From NCBI GenBank assembly GCA_002714465.1, contig PAXL01000018.1, positions 32,866 through 52,534 of the forward strand: a stretch of 19,669 nucleotides of DNA, read 5' to 3'. Below, one piece after another: positions 7,234-13,490 of this stretch; positions within the stretch are counted from its first letter, which is position 1, and each line of letters begins with the position of its first letter. This DNA comes from Gemmatimonadota bacterium. GTDB taxonomy: Bacteria > Latescibacterota > UBA2968. Position numbers and translations under genes: made by a program. The notes below the pieces were generated by a model. The model did no database searches, had not been told where the DNA came from, and saw only the letters and a program-made list of their open reading frames with translations.

Positions 7234-8349
7234 CTACAGGCTGCTTTTCTTCTCTCTTCCTTCTACCCCGCCTTTTTCCGGTAATTCCGCCACATACTGA
7301 TACTCCATCTCTGTCTCCTGCCGTTTCTGCACATCCATAATGTGCTTCCAAGCCTCGACCAATCCATTCGGACACCAGGGCATCTCGTGCTTGATCCGCC
7401 TATGCAGGGCGCCTAGCCGGTAACACGGGACCGCCGCATACATATGGTGTTCCGTGTGGTAATTCATGTGCCAGTACAGAAACTGCACGATCGGATTTAG
7501 ATAGATCGTCCGGCAGCAAAGCCTGAAGTCAGGAACGGTGTCCACTAACCCAATGTGCTGTGTTGAATTGCACAGATTCTGCAGCCATCGCCCGAACATC
7601 TTCGGAAAAGTAACCACGAGTACAACTATCCAATAACCGGTCCCGATAGCGACAGCCGCGATCGCCACGTGACCTATGAGAAGGAACCGTTCCCACCGAG
7701 TGTAGAGCGCCTGCCGCTCAGGATCTGCCTCTGGGAGGATCAACTTCGACCAGGGATCCTGAGGTAAGTGTCCCTTGAATGACCGCCACTTGCCCTTCAG
7801 AGTGTCCCAAGGCAGCGTGAAGTTGATGATGTGTTTCTTCCAGATAGCCGCCATATCGTACTTCGTCGGGAGAACCACTTCCTGGTCGTCCGGCGGATGC
7901 AGCGCATACTTGTGGTGCTCCGTGTGACTCGCCCAGAAGTGATGGTGGTTGTGCCAGCCTAGGAAGGAGAACACGCGCAGGAACGACCGATTCAGCCATT
8001 TCTGACGAAATACCGAATCGTGGATCAACTCGTGGAAAGCGTTGATAGTGAAGGCCCACGAATGCCCGTTAGCGAAAACGAGAAGCACGGTCACATACCA
8101 AGGCCAGTTGAAGTATGAGTAGATCGCGAGTCCGGCCACACCGAGCATCACCGCGAGATACCCGAGTGTCTGAGCAAACCCAAGGAAATTGCTCTTTCGG
8201 TTAAAGGCCGCGAGCTCATCCTTCGTGAGCGAAGGACGATACCACTCGATCCGGGTCTTCTTCTGCGGCTTGCTGTAGACCGGCCCTTCGGTCAATACCT
8301 CATCATCGTTGAAAGCCGCTTGCTCTAGATCCTTCGTTGCGTCTGCCAT
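7234..8349 (-). CDS. Membrane fatty-acid desaturase (three-histidine-box family)
   Basis: 371 residues from the ATG at 8349. Upstream in-frame sequence exists but is the out-of-frame shadow of a decayed gene, and the family's N-terminus fits this start. Histidine boxes are FHELIH (H106 to H110), SHTEHH (H142-H146) and YHTEHH (H298-H302), with an extra NSTQH; these bind the di-iron centre of integral-membrane desaturases/hydroxylases. Hydrophobic stretches at about 60-95 and 222-250 fit the four-helix membrane layout. The enzyme probably introduces a double bond or hydroxyl into acyl chains of membrane lipid, changing fluidity. It is convergent with the aminopropyltransferase (35 bases apart) and downstream of the DUF2170-PspA-DUF4178 unit, but a terminator and a pseudogene lie between, so co-transcription is doubtful. 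Confidence 0.92.
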   Translation of the reverse strand: MADATKDLEQAAFNDDEVLTEGPVYSKPQKKTRIEWYRPSLTKDELAAFNRKSNFLGFAQTLGYLAVMLGVAGLAIYSYFNWPWYVTVLLVFANGHSWAFTINAFHELIHDSVFRQKWLNRSFLRVFSFLGWHNHHHFWASHTEHHKYALHPPDDQEVVLPTKYDMAAIWKKHIINFTLPWDTLKGKWRSFKGHLPQDPWSKLILPEADPERQALYTRWERFLLIGHVAIAAVAIGTGYWIVVLVVTFPKMFGRWLQNLCNSTQHIGLVDTVPDFRLCCRTIYLNPIVQFLYWHMNYHTEHHMYAAVPCYRLGALHRRIKHEMPWCPNGLVEAWKHIMDVQKRQETEMEYQYVAELPEKGGVEGREKKSSL

Positions 8350-8351
8350 CT

Positions 8352-8943
8352 CTATCTCTCTAGCCAGGCCTCCGGCCCGACACCCTCTATCCGCAGTGGA
8401 CCTGCACCTTCGCTCGGCTGTATTGACTCCAGACATCCGACCATCTTTTGCCACTCTCGTCGCCGGCCCACTGCATCCCGCGAGATTTCTGTGTAGCTTC
8501 CTTCCAACAAACGTGGTTTCGCCGGCACGGTAAGCCCGTTTATCTGCCCCATCATTCCGACATCGTCGTGAGTGATGCCCACTCGCGCCGACATCCCGAG
8601 GGGGCCATCCGTGACGTTTCCTTCCCAGACCCAGTTCTCCAGTTCGTCCCCCTGAACCAACTCGACGGTTCAAGCCTCGTACGCAACGAACGGCCTGTCC
8701 GAGTCACCCATAATAAACAGGTTGTTCGCAATGATACAGTCCTTCGGTGCGGTCCCGTTCAGGTGTTTGGAGTGGTTGATCCCGACCCGCAGACCGGGCT
8801 CGTATCCCACGAATATGTTGAACGCCACGAACGCCCGCTCTGTCTGGATATACAGGTCATCCGGGGGTTCCGTCCATCATACCGACGCCGTATGAGCGGC
8901 TCTTCGAATCGCGACTGCCTTTGATCCAACGTCGAATGGACCC
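8352..8943 (-). pseudogene. Decayed parallel beta-helix polysaccharide lyase (chondroitinase-B/PL6-like), C-terminal remnant
   Basis: Reading the minus strand, one frame gives a coherent stretch: DDLYIQTERAFVAFNIFVGYEPG, then LRVGINHSK, CIIANNLF, an in-frame TGA at 8672-8670, and then, without loss of sense, TVELVQGDELENWVWEGN and an ending GPLRIEGVGPEAWLER. The IIANNLF and WEGN strings are characteristic of right-handed beta-helix rungs, and the ending resembles the PLTxxDVGPxWL tail of chondroitinase-B-like proteins. Upstream, around 8870, the sense continues only after a one-base shift (YDG in another frame). The original gene's N-terminus is absent. At least one nonsense codon and one frameshift make this non-functional. 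It ends 2 bases before the desaturase ATG and fills the gap after the DUF4178 terminator. Family assignment is by eye. Confidence 0.55.
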
Positions 8944-8978
8944 CAAACTCTCGATCTTCTGCCTTACATCCCCAATAC

Positions 8979-9013
8979 AAAACGGCCCACCCACAAATTT
9001 CGTGAACGGGCCG
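8979..9013 (-). terminator. Rho-independent terminator after DUF4178
   Basis: On the minus strand, CGGCCCGTTCAC pairs over 12 consecutive positions (three G-T wobbles) with GTGGGTGGGCCG around a 7-base loop, followed by TTTTGT. It begins 23 bases after the DUF4178 stop, so it closes the DUF2170-PspA-DUF4178 transcript. Confidence 0.8.
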
Positions 9014-9035
9014 CCGTCTTTCCAATCTCGATCTC

Positions 9036-9587
9036 CTACGTTCCCGGCAGGATATTGTTGAACTGATACGTCTCAACCACTTCTCCCGCCGAAGCCGCAA
9101 ACTCGTTCTCTCCCCACTGCTCTATCAGAAGTGCCAGTTTCTCGGACTCATCCACATACGACCAGTTGATAAACTCCTGCCCCGATCCGCCTGGGTTAGA
9201 GCCGCCATCCTTGTAGAAATGTCCTGCATCGCTCGACTCCGCTTCATATTCTTTGCCTTCGAAGTGAATAACACTCGGCGGATCCTCATTCTCCAAGATC
9301 TCCACCCGCACATCCTCTTCGATGTCAGTCACCGCCACTTTGCGATACAGCGTCCAGCTCTCCGCATCATCTACCTCAAGCTCCAGATATCGCACCTCGC
9401 TCGACGACGTCAGTTCCCACTCATCCGTCCACTCGCCGTCGTAGTCGTAGCGATTGTGCGCCGTCACTTCCCAAGCCTTCAGGTCGTAATCGACGTAATA
9501 ACCCTTCTTCAACCTCGACAGCGTCAGATCGCTGAGCGGATCGATCCCGGGCTCTTCTTCCTTCTTCTTGAAGGGATTCCAGTCCAT
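9036..9587 (-). CDS. DUF4178 domain protein, PspA-module partner
   Basis: 183 residues. N-terminal MDWNPFKKKEEE is followed by a beta-rich domain: GYYVDYDLKAWEVTAHNRY, a charged TDEWELTSS, YLELEVDD and WTLYRKV. The C-terminal block is SSDAGHFYKDG, EFINWSYVDES, LALLIEQWGENEFAASAGE and YQFNNILPG, which is the hallmark of the DUF4178 family as found beside PspA. No signal peptide or membrane segment is seen, so it is probably cytoplasmic. The biochemical role is unknown; conserved neighbourhoods with PspA, DUF350 and aminopropyltransferases point to envelope stress or a polyamine-linked modification. Third gene of the minus-strand unit, 74 bases after PspA, and closed by a strong terminator. The ribosome site before the ATG is weak. 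Confidence 0.87.
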   Translation of the reverse strand: MDWNPFKKKEEEPGIDPLSDLTLSRLKKGYYVDYDLKAWEVTAHNRYDYDGEWTDEWELTSSSEVRYLELEVDDAESWTLYRKVAVTDIEEDVRVEILENEDPPSVIHFEGKEYEAESSDAGHFYKDGGSNPGGSGQEFINWSYVDESEKLALLIEQWGENEFAASAGEVVETYQFNNILPGT

Positions 9588-9661
9588 AGACTATTGATGA
9601 TATGTATGCGTGGAAAAGAAAATTGGTTCCTCAACCTTCACATCTGATATCCTCACCTCTT

Positions 9662-10363
9662 CTATCCTTCAATCCCCATCTTCGCCTTAAGAGCGGCCAG
9701 CCTCGCATCACTCGACCCGCCACCAGCCAGCGCCTTGTCGATCTCTTCATCTGCCGACGTCGGCTGTCCGGCGAGGTCGCCGTAGGCCTCTGCCAGAGAC
9801 TCGTCTTCCTCAACTCGCTCCTTCATCCGTTCGAGCATCGCGATCGTCCCCGATGACTCCACTTTCGCCAGCTGCTTGTTGATCTTCTTCGTCGCAGCGG
9901 CGGTCTTGGCCCGAGCACGCAGCGTGATCAGATCGTTCTCGTAGCTTGCAATCGTCGACTTCAGCTTGTCCACCTGGCTTTGCAGGTTCGCTGCCGTCGC
10001 TTCCTGCTGTTGGGCATCGACACCAAGCTGTGCTGCCCGTGTCGCAGTGTCTTCCTTCTTCGACAGCGCCTCCGTCGCGAGACGATCCGCCGCCGCCGGA
10101 TCCAGATCTCCTGACTGAACCTTCTGGAGCAGAAGCATCGCCTTCCGCTCGTAATCCGCCGCGGCGTGCTCGTTTTCCTCCGACTGCTTCTTCAGCCGAA
10201 TCGCCTGACCTTTCACCTGAGCGAGGCTCGTCATTGCGTTCTGGAGATCCTTTTTCAGATCTGTGATCCCCTGCTCGGTCATCTTGATCGGATCCTCAAA
10301 CTTGTCGAGGGCCGAATTGACTTCCGCCTTACCCATTCTGAACATTCGTTGAAAAATACTCAT
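9662..10363 (-). CDS. pspA: PspA/IM30-family membrane-repair protein
   Basis: 233 residues, almost entirely helical coiled coil, starting MSIFQRMFRMGKAEVNSALDKFEDP, the typical PspA/IM30 amphipathic helix 0/1 that contacts anionic membrane. DPIKMTEQGITDLKKDLQNA and the long heptad region to about residue 170 follow, then an acidic/Gly-rich linker and a short terminal helix (LAALKAKMGIEG). PspA proteins have the ESCRT-III fold, polymerise on damaged membranes and limit proton leakage. GGGAG about 8 bases before the ATG supports the start. The neighbours DUF2170 and DUF4178 match the YjfJ/YjfI type of arrangement rather than the pspABC-pspF regulon: no PspB, PspC or PspF is present. It is expected at the cytoplasmic face of the inner membrane. 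Confidence 0.95.
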   Translation of the reverse strand: MSIFQRMFRMGKAEVNSALDKFEDPIKMTEQGITDLKKDLQNAMTSLAQVKGQAIRLKKQSEENEHAAADYERKAMLLLQKVQSGDLDPAAADRLATEALSKKEDTATRAAQLGVDAQQQEATAANLQSQVDKLKSTIASYENDLITLRARAKTAAATKKINKQLAKVESSGTIAMLERMKERVEEDESLAEAYGDLAGQPTSADEEIDKALAGGGSSDARLAALKAKMGIEG

Positions 10364-10384
10364 CTATCGTCTCCCATCAGTCTT

Positions 10385-10398
10385 GGCGGCAGCCCGCC
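10385..10398 (-). repeat. Small hairpin in the DUF2170-PspA intercistronic gap
   Basis: GGCGG and CCGCC pair perfectly around a 4-base loop, about 22 bases before the PspA start. There is no T-tract, so it is not a terminator; it could affect transcript stability or PspA translation. A second weaker pair, TCACA/TGTGA, lies a few bases upstream on the transcript. Confidence 0.3.
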
Positions 10399-10450
10399 TT
10401 TGACTCACAGCCTTTGGTTTGTGATTTGACAATTGACACCGGGCTTAGCC

Positions 10451-10846
10451 CTATCTGTTCGTATACGCCAACAGTTCCTCCGCATTTTCCGCTAGCGCCA
10501 ATCCGAGCGCATTGATGGACCCTTCCAACTCGCTGCGATCCAGCGTATCCAGACGAAGCGTATCCCGGAACAGCACGACCCCCATCTCATCATCCACCGC
10601 AAAAGCCCCGTGAACCATAGTCCGATTGATCTCGAGGAGCCTCTTGTAGAGGTCCCCCGGATCGGACGGAACCTGAATGATCGCCTGTTCGAGGATCAGA
10701 ATCGGATCTTCGCAGTCGATGATCAGGTTATTCAGCCCGCTTTCTTCGTCGTTCACTACAACGAGCCCTTCGCTCTCGTCCTCCTGGGACATCGGGAGCT
10801 CAAGCTCTTGCAGGTATCCCTTGACCTTTTCGAATGCTTCTGGCAT
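10451..10846 (-). CDS. DUF2170 (YjfI-like) protein
   Basis: 131 residues, acidic and soluble. Key strings are GLVVVNDEESGLNNLIIDCEDP, ILEQAIIQVP, GDLYKRLLEINRTMVHGAFAVDDE and VVLFRDTLRLDTLDRSELEGSINALGLALAE, which match the DUF2170 family typified by E. coli YjfI. The alpha/beta pattern resembles type III secretion chaperone-like or CesT-like folds, so a chaperone or adaptor role for PspA is conceivable; that is inference. AGGAG lies 6 bases before the ATG. It is the first gene of the minus-strand unit, 87 bases upstream of PspA and directly downstream of a good promoter that carries a palindrome. Confidence 0.88.
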   Translation of the reverse strand: MPEAFEKVKGYLQELELPMSQEDESEGLVVVNDEESGLNNLIIDCEDPILILEQAIIQVPSDPGDLYKRLLEINRTMVHGAFAVDDEMGVVLFRDTLRLDTLDRSELEGSINALGLALAENAEELLAYTNR

Positions 10847-10938
10847 CTAGAACTCCTGTCGATGGTCCCGGCAGCTGGCCGGGCAGAATACGCCGTATCA
10901 AGACGTGACAACTGTTGGATTCACGCCGCACGGCTTAG

Positions 10939-10950
10939 GTTTCTAGAAAC
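10939..10950. promoter_or_regulatory. 12-base perfect palindrome overlapping the -10 of the PspA operon promoter
   Basis: GTTTCTAGAAAC is a perfect dyad spanning into the -10 hexamer of the minus-strand promoter at 10948-10975. The position would let a dimeric protein block RNA polymerase. Confidence 0.4.
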
Positions 10951-10975
10951 TTATGCCTCTGCGAACGGCTGTCAA
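10948..10975 (-). promoter_or_regulatory. Sigma-70-type promoter for DUF2170-PspA-DUF4178
   Basis: On the minus strand: consensus TTGACA (10970-10975), 16-base spacer, TAAGTT (10948-10953), about 100 bases upstream of the DUF2170 start. No sigma-54 GG-N10-GC pattern was seen, in contrast to the enterobacterial psp operon. Confidence 0.5.
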
Positions 10976-11012
10976 GATGGTCGGATAGATCAAATTCCAG
11001 GGAGTCAGATCA

Positions 11013-12008
11013 ATGAAATGCGCAGTCGTCGGGTTGGGTCTGGGACGTCACTTTGTAGCAGCCTTGGCCGGGAACCCTCAGATCAGCAGAATGGTTGTCT
11101 GCGATCCCGATCAGGGCAGGCAGGATTCGATACGGGAGGAACATCCCGGCATCGCACAAGGCTACGCCGATCTGGATACAATGCTGAACGACGAGCAACT
11201 GGACCTCGTCTGCCTGGTCACACCAGATCACCTTCACCGTCCACACGCCGAATCCTGCTTCTCGGCCGGATGTCACATCCTTCAGACAAAGCCCCTCGCG
11301 ACCAACCTAGACGACGCCCGTGCAATCATAAGTGCCTCGAAAGGTGCGAACAGAAAGCTAATGATCGCCCATGAGCGGCGATTCCGCCCGAGCGTCCTGA
11401 AAATCAAGTCGATCGTAGATTCGGGCGAGATCGGCGATCTCATTCACCTTAGAGTCGATGCGATCCAAGACAAACGGGAACAGTTCGTGCGTGCCCCTTG
11501 GTATGCCTCAGCGGAAGCCGGCAGGAGTGCGATCAACGGTACAGGCATCCACGAAGTCGACCTCGTCCGCCACCTAGCAAACCGGGCGATCACATCCGTA
11601 TCCGCCTTCGCCAACCAGCTGGGTGACCTCGACTTCCCGAAAGATAAGACCACCGCCGCCATCTTCCAGTTCGACAACAGCGTCGTCGGTCAGGTCACCG
11701 TTACTTACGAGGGTCGATGGCCACGGGGTGCGTATATCGACGATCACCTCCGCATCCTCGGCACCGAAGGCTCCATCTTCGGCAACAAGGTCTTCCGAAC
11801 CGGACAAGACGATTGGGAACCCATCGACACACAGCCCGGCGAAATCGTCCAAGGCATCAAAAGCTGCGTCGATACCTTCGTCAAGGCCCTAGCCAACGAC
11901 ACCCCCGTCCCGGTATCCGGCCCCGACGCCTTCGCTTCACTCGCCGCCGCCGTAGCCGCCGACCACTCCGCCGCTAGCGGCACCCCCCAAATCCCCGAGT
12001 CACTTTAG
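11013..12008 (+). CDS. Gfo/Idh/MocA-family NAD(P)-dependent oxidoreductase
   Basis: 331 residues. MKCAVVGLGLGRHFV has the GxGxxG nucleotide-binding turn, and acidic D31 of VVCDPD follows beta-2, suggesting NAD preference. LVTPDHLHRPHAESC and LQTKPLATN correspond to the conserved CTPNxxHxxxxxxAxxxGxHVxxEKPLA block, with the usual EKP changed to TKP but Lys93 kept. GTGIHEVDLVRHL carries the catalytic His180/Asp183 pair typical of the family's C-terminal domain. These enzymes oxidise or reduce a hydroxyl on a sugar, inositol or derivative. GGGAG precedes the ATG. It is transcribed divergently from DUF2170 with 166 bases between, and is probably functionally unrelated to the PspA module. Confidence 0.93.
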   Translation: MKCAVVGLGLGRHFVAALAGNPQISRMVVCDPDQGRQDSIREEHPGIAQGYADLDTMLNDEQLDLVCLVTPDHLHRPHAESCFSAGCHILQTKPLATNLDDARAIISASKGANRKLMIAHERRFRPSVLKIKSIVDSGEIGDLIHLRVDAIQDKREQFVRAPWYASAEAGRSAINGTGIHEVDLVRHLANRAITSVSAFANQLGDLDFPKDKTTAAIFQFDNSVVGQVTVTYEGRWPRGAYIDDHLRILGTEGSIFGNKVFRTGQDDWEPIDTQPGEIVQGIKSCVDTFVKALANDTPVPVSGPDAFASLAAAVAADHSAASGTPQIPESL

Positions 12009-12115
12009 GAATCCACTGCCAAAGCCCGCCCTCCTAGCCTGAGCAATACTGGTCACCTCAGTCAACGAGCAACGCAAGGAGACGAGTATCCATTGCCTAA
12101 ACGCCCGGGCGGGAT
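12009..12115. other. Short gap between the oxidoreductase and the esterase relic
   Basis: I see no terminator with a T-tract and no gene here; it may include unrecognisable 3' remains of the esterase relic on the minus strand. Confidence 0.3.
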
Positions 12116-12728
12116 CCAAAACGTGTGATTTAGCCCAACCGGCATCTCATCATCTGCTGGACCTCGCGCCCGAAGCAGTAGGCCGCCGCCGAGAAATCCG
12201 TTATCGAGTCGGGTGAACCGGAAATTCCTTCCGCATCCAAGTTCGTCTCCCGCTCATCGGTGACCCAACGTGGAACGCCGAAGATACGTTATGTTCCGCC
12301 ACGTGGCGCCGCCGATCTCTGTGTCCGCTTTGTTCGATCGTCGGACCCAATAGGCCGTGTCCAACTGACCCGAACAGGCCCACACCTCGTCGGTCATCAC
12401 ATTCTCGTAGACGGATCTGGTTCTTTGATCTCAAGCGTGTGTTGCCCACCGCTGTTTTTCGACGAGACTGTGACTGAACACTTCCCCCCCCGGTTCGACC
12501 GGGTCGATTTAGTTATGCAATAGAATGTGACCTGGGGATAGCGTCACCCGCATCGGCCGTTACCCAGACAGGAATAGAAATGCCCTGCTGGAGGACAGCG
12601 TGGTCCTCGAACAGGGCATTCGGCGCGACATCAGCACTGGCGACCGGCGCAAAGCCGACCAGCCCAAGCACTGTGATCAAACTATACGTTCGAAACCGTT
12701 TGCTGATCTTGCGTATAGGCTGGCCCAT
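12116..12728 (-). pseudogene. Decayed sialate O-acetylesterase (SGNH family)
   Basis: Minus-strand pieces in several frames line up in order with the family. First, an ATG at 12728, a signal peptide (LITVLGLVGFAPVASA), then DVAPNALFEDHAVLQQGISIPVW, the hallmark of mature SASA proteins. Second, at about 12406-12257, TDEVWACSGQLDTAYWVRRSN, equivalent to the GEVWxCSGQSNMxWPxxRSN serine block, but here the catalytic Ser-containing SNM reads LDT. Third, at about 12216-12153, SPDSITDFSAAAYCFGRE, equivalent to DFSAVAYFFGREL. Fourth, after a further shift, MPVGLNHTFW, the VPVGLINxxWGG block. The rest of the gene is missing. The SGNH serine is lost, and frameshifts and stops separate the blocks, so it is non-functional. 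Its 5' end overlaps the HU stop by 47 bases on the same strand. Confidence 0.78.
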
Positions 12729-13107
12729 TGTGCTTTACCGGCGCTTGATGGCGGTTGTTCGTTCCGTTGCTTGCGCCGTTGCTTTCGGCCAGGGTTTGTT
12801 CTACAGGTAATTCCTCGACCGGCTTTGAGAGAGCCTCTCGCAGGATGCGTCCCGGCTTGAAGGCAACTTTTCGTCTAGCGGGCACGTAGACCCGTTCACC
12901 GGTCTTCGGATTCCTCGCACCGGCTTTGGCGTTCGAGTGCTTCACAGTGAAGGCGCCGAACCCTCTCGCCTCAATCCGATTCCCCTCGATGATCGCTTCC
13001 GTCAGTGCTTCAAAGAACGCGTCGACTGATGCGCGTGCTTCCGTCTTGGAGTATCCAAACTCTGCGGCGATCGTCTTAACAAGATCCGCTTTTGTGACCG
13101 TATTCAC
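12682..13107 (-). CDS. HU/IHF-family nucleoid DNA-binding protein with C-terminal tail
   Basis: 141 residues from the GTG at 13107, which follows a GGGGGG run and starts the usual MNTVTKADLVKTIA; an earlier in-frame start at 13194 would add an unlikely 29-residue leader. The core of about 92 residues is a complete HU: helices 1 and 2, GNRIEARGFGAFTVKHSNAK and ARNPKTGERVYVPARRKVAFKPG, including the GF-GxF and RNPKTG DNA-arm signature with the intercalating Pro. After LREAL the protein continues for about 45 residues rich in Gln, Asn, Ser and Glu (for example SNGASNGTNNRHQ), absent from typical HU. The last 15 codons overlap the start of the esterase relic. HU bends and compacts DNA as a dimer. 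It stands alone, with no operon partner visible. Confidence 0.9.
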   Translation of the reverse strand: MNTVTKADLVKTIAAEFGYSKTEARASVDAFFEALTEAIIEGNRIEARGFGAFTVKHSNAKAGARNPKTGERVYVPARRKVAFKPGRILREALSKPVEELPVEQTLAESNGASNGTNNRHQAPVKHNGPAYTQDQQTVSNV

Positions 13108-13275
13108 ACGACCCCCCGATAATCGGACATTAGATTTTCGAAGTATGGTAGGTAAGGAAAATGTGTGTTGAGTGCAAGCGCAACTCCGATGCACGAACAG
13201 GGACGAAGGCGATCGAGCAAAGACGTGAGGGAACTTAAGAGATCGCTGCTGTTGAGTTGGCGTTTGGAAGAATTT

Positions 13276-13296
13276 GGACCGAAGGTGGTCCTTTTT
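13276..13296 (+). terminator. Weak terminator-like hairpin
   Basis: GGACC, 6-base loop, GGTCC, then TTTTT. The stem is only five pairs, but the T-tract follows immediately. No plus-strand gene is visible upstream of it, so it may close a short untranslated transcript or be chance. Confidence 0.35.
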
Positions 13297-13352
13297 CGAG
13301 AGGTAGGAATGACTTTTATTTTTGGGGATTTCACTAGATGCCTTTAACAGGG

Positions 13353-13429
13353 GGAGTAGGCGATCCTAAGGCCTGCCGAAAGAGCGACCGACGCCTCAAG
13401 TTTCTCTGTCATAATAATGTGCCTACTCC
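13353..13429 (+). repeat. 9-base perfect inverted repeat enclosing 59 bases
   Basis: GGAGTAGGC (13353-13361) and GCCTACTCC (13421-13429) are perfect complements. Inside, AGGC (13369-13372) can pair with GCCT (13393-13396). It sits about 60 bases upstream of the epimerase relic and could be a closing stem of a structured leader RNA or an operator. The GGGGAGTAG start resembles the yybP-ykoY manganese riboswitch, but its other conserved elements are not seen. Confidence 0.3.
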
Positions 13430-13490
13430 GTTCATGCAAGGAATAGATCAGACACAAATCGACGATAAAACGTGAAGCGAACGCACCGTG

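Larger units (their letters stand above)
13108..13490. other. Intergenic region between HU and the epimerase relic
   Basis: About 380 bases without a supportable gene. It must hold the HU promoter on the minus strand, which I could not identify with confidence. It contains a plus-strand terminator-like hairpin (13276-13296) and a long-range inverted repeat (13353-13429), annotated separately. Confidence 0.5.

Noticed and set aside
8349..8673. 108-residue N-terminal extension of the desaturase
   Set aside because: It is Arg/Gly-rich and out of frame with a coherent beta-helix sequence on the same strand; the family's N-terminus begins at the ATG at 8349.
10846..11012. Sigma-54 promoter and PspF-type control of the PspA unit
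   Set aside because: No GG-N10-GC element was found and no PspF gene is present; a sigma-70-type promoter fits better.
12201..12523. Small open frames on both strands around 12200-12520
   Set aside because: They are by-products of the decayed esterase, whose blocks explain this DNA.
13353..13429. yybP-ykoY manganese riboswitch (GGGGAGTAG start)
   Set aside because: The downstream conserved CAAGACC-type element and a metal-transport gene are both absent, so only a generic inverted repeat is annotated.
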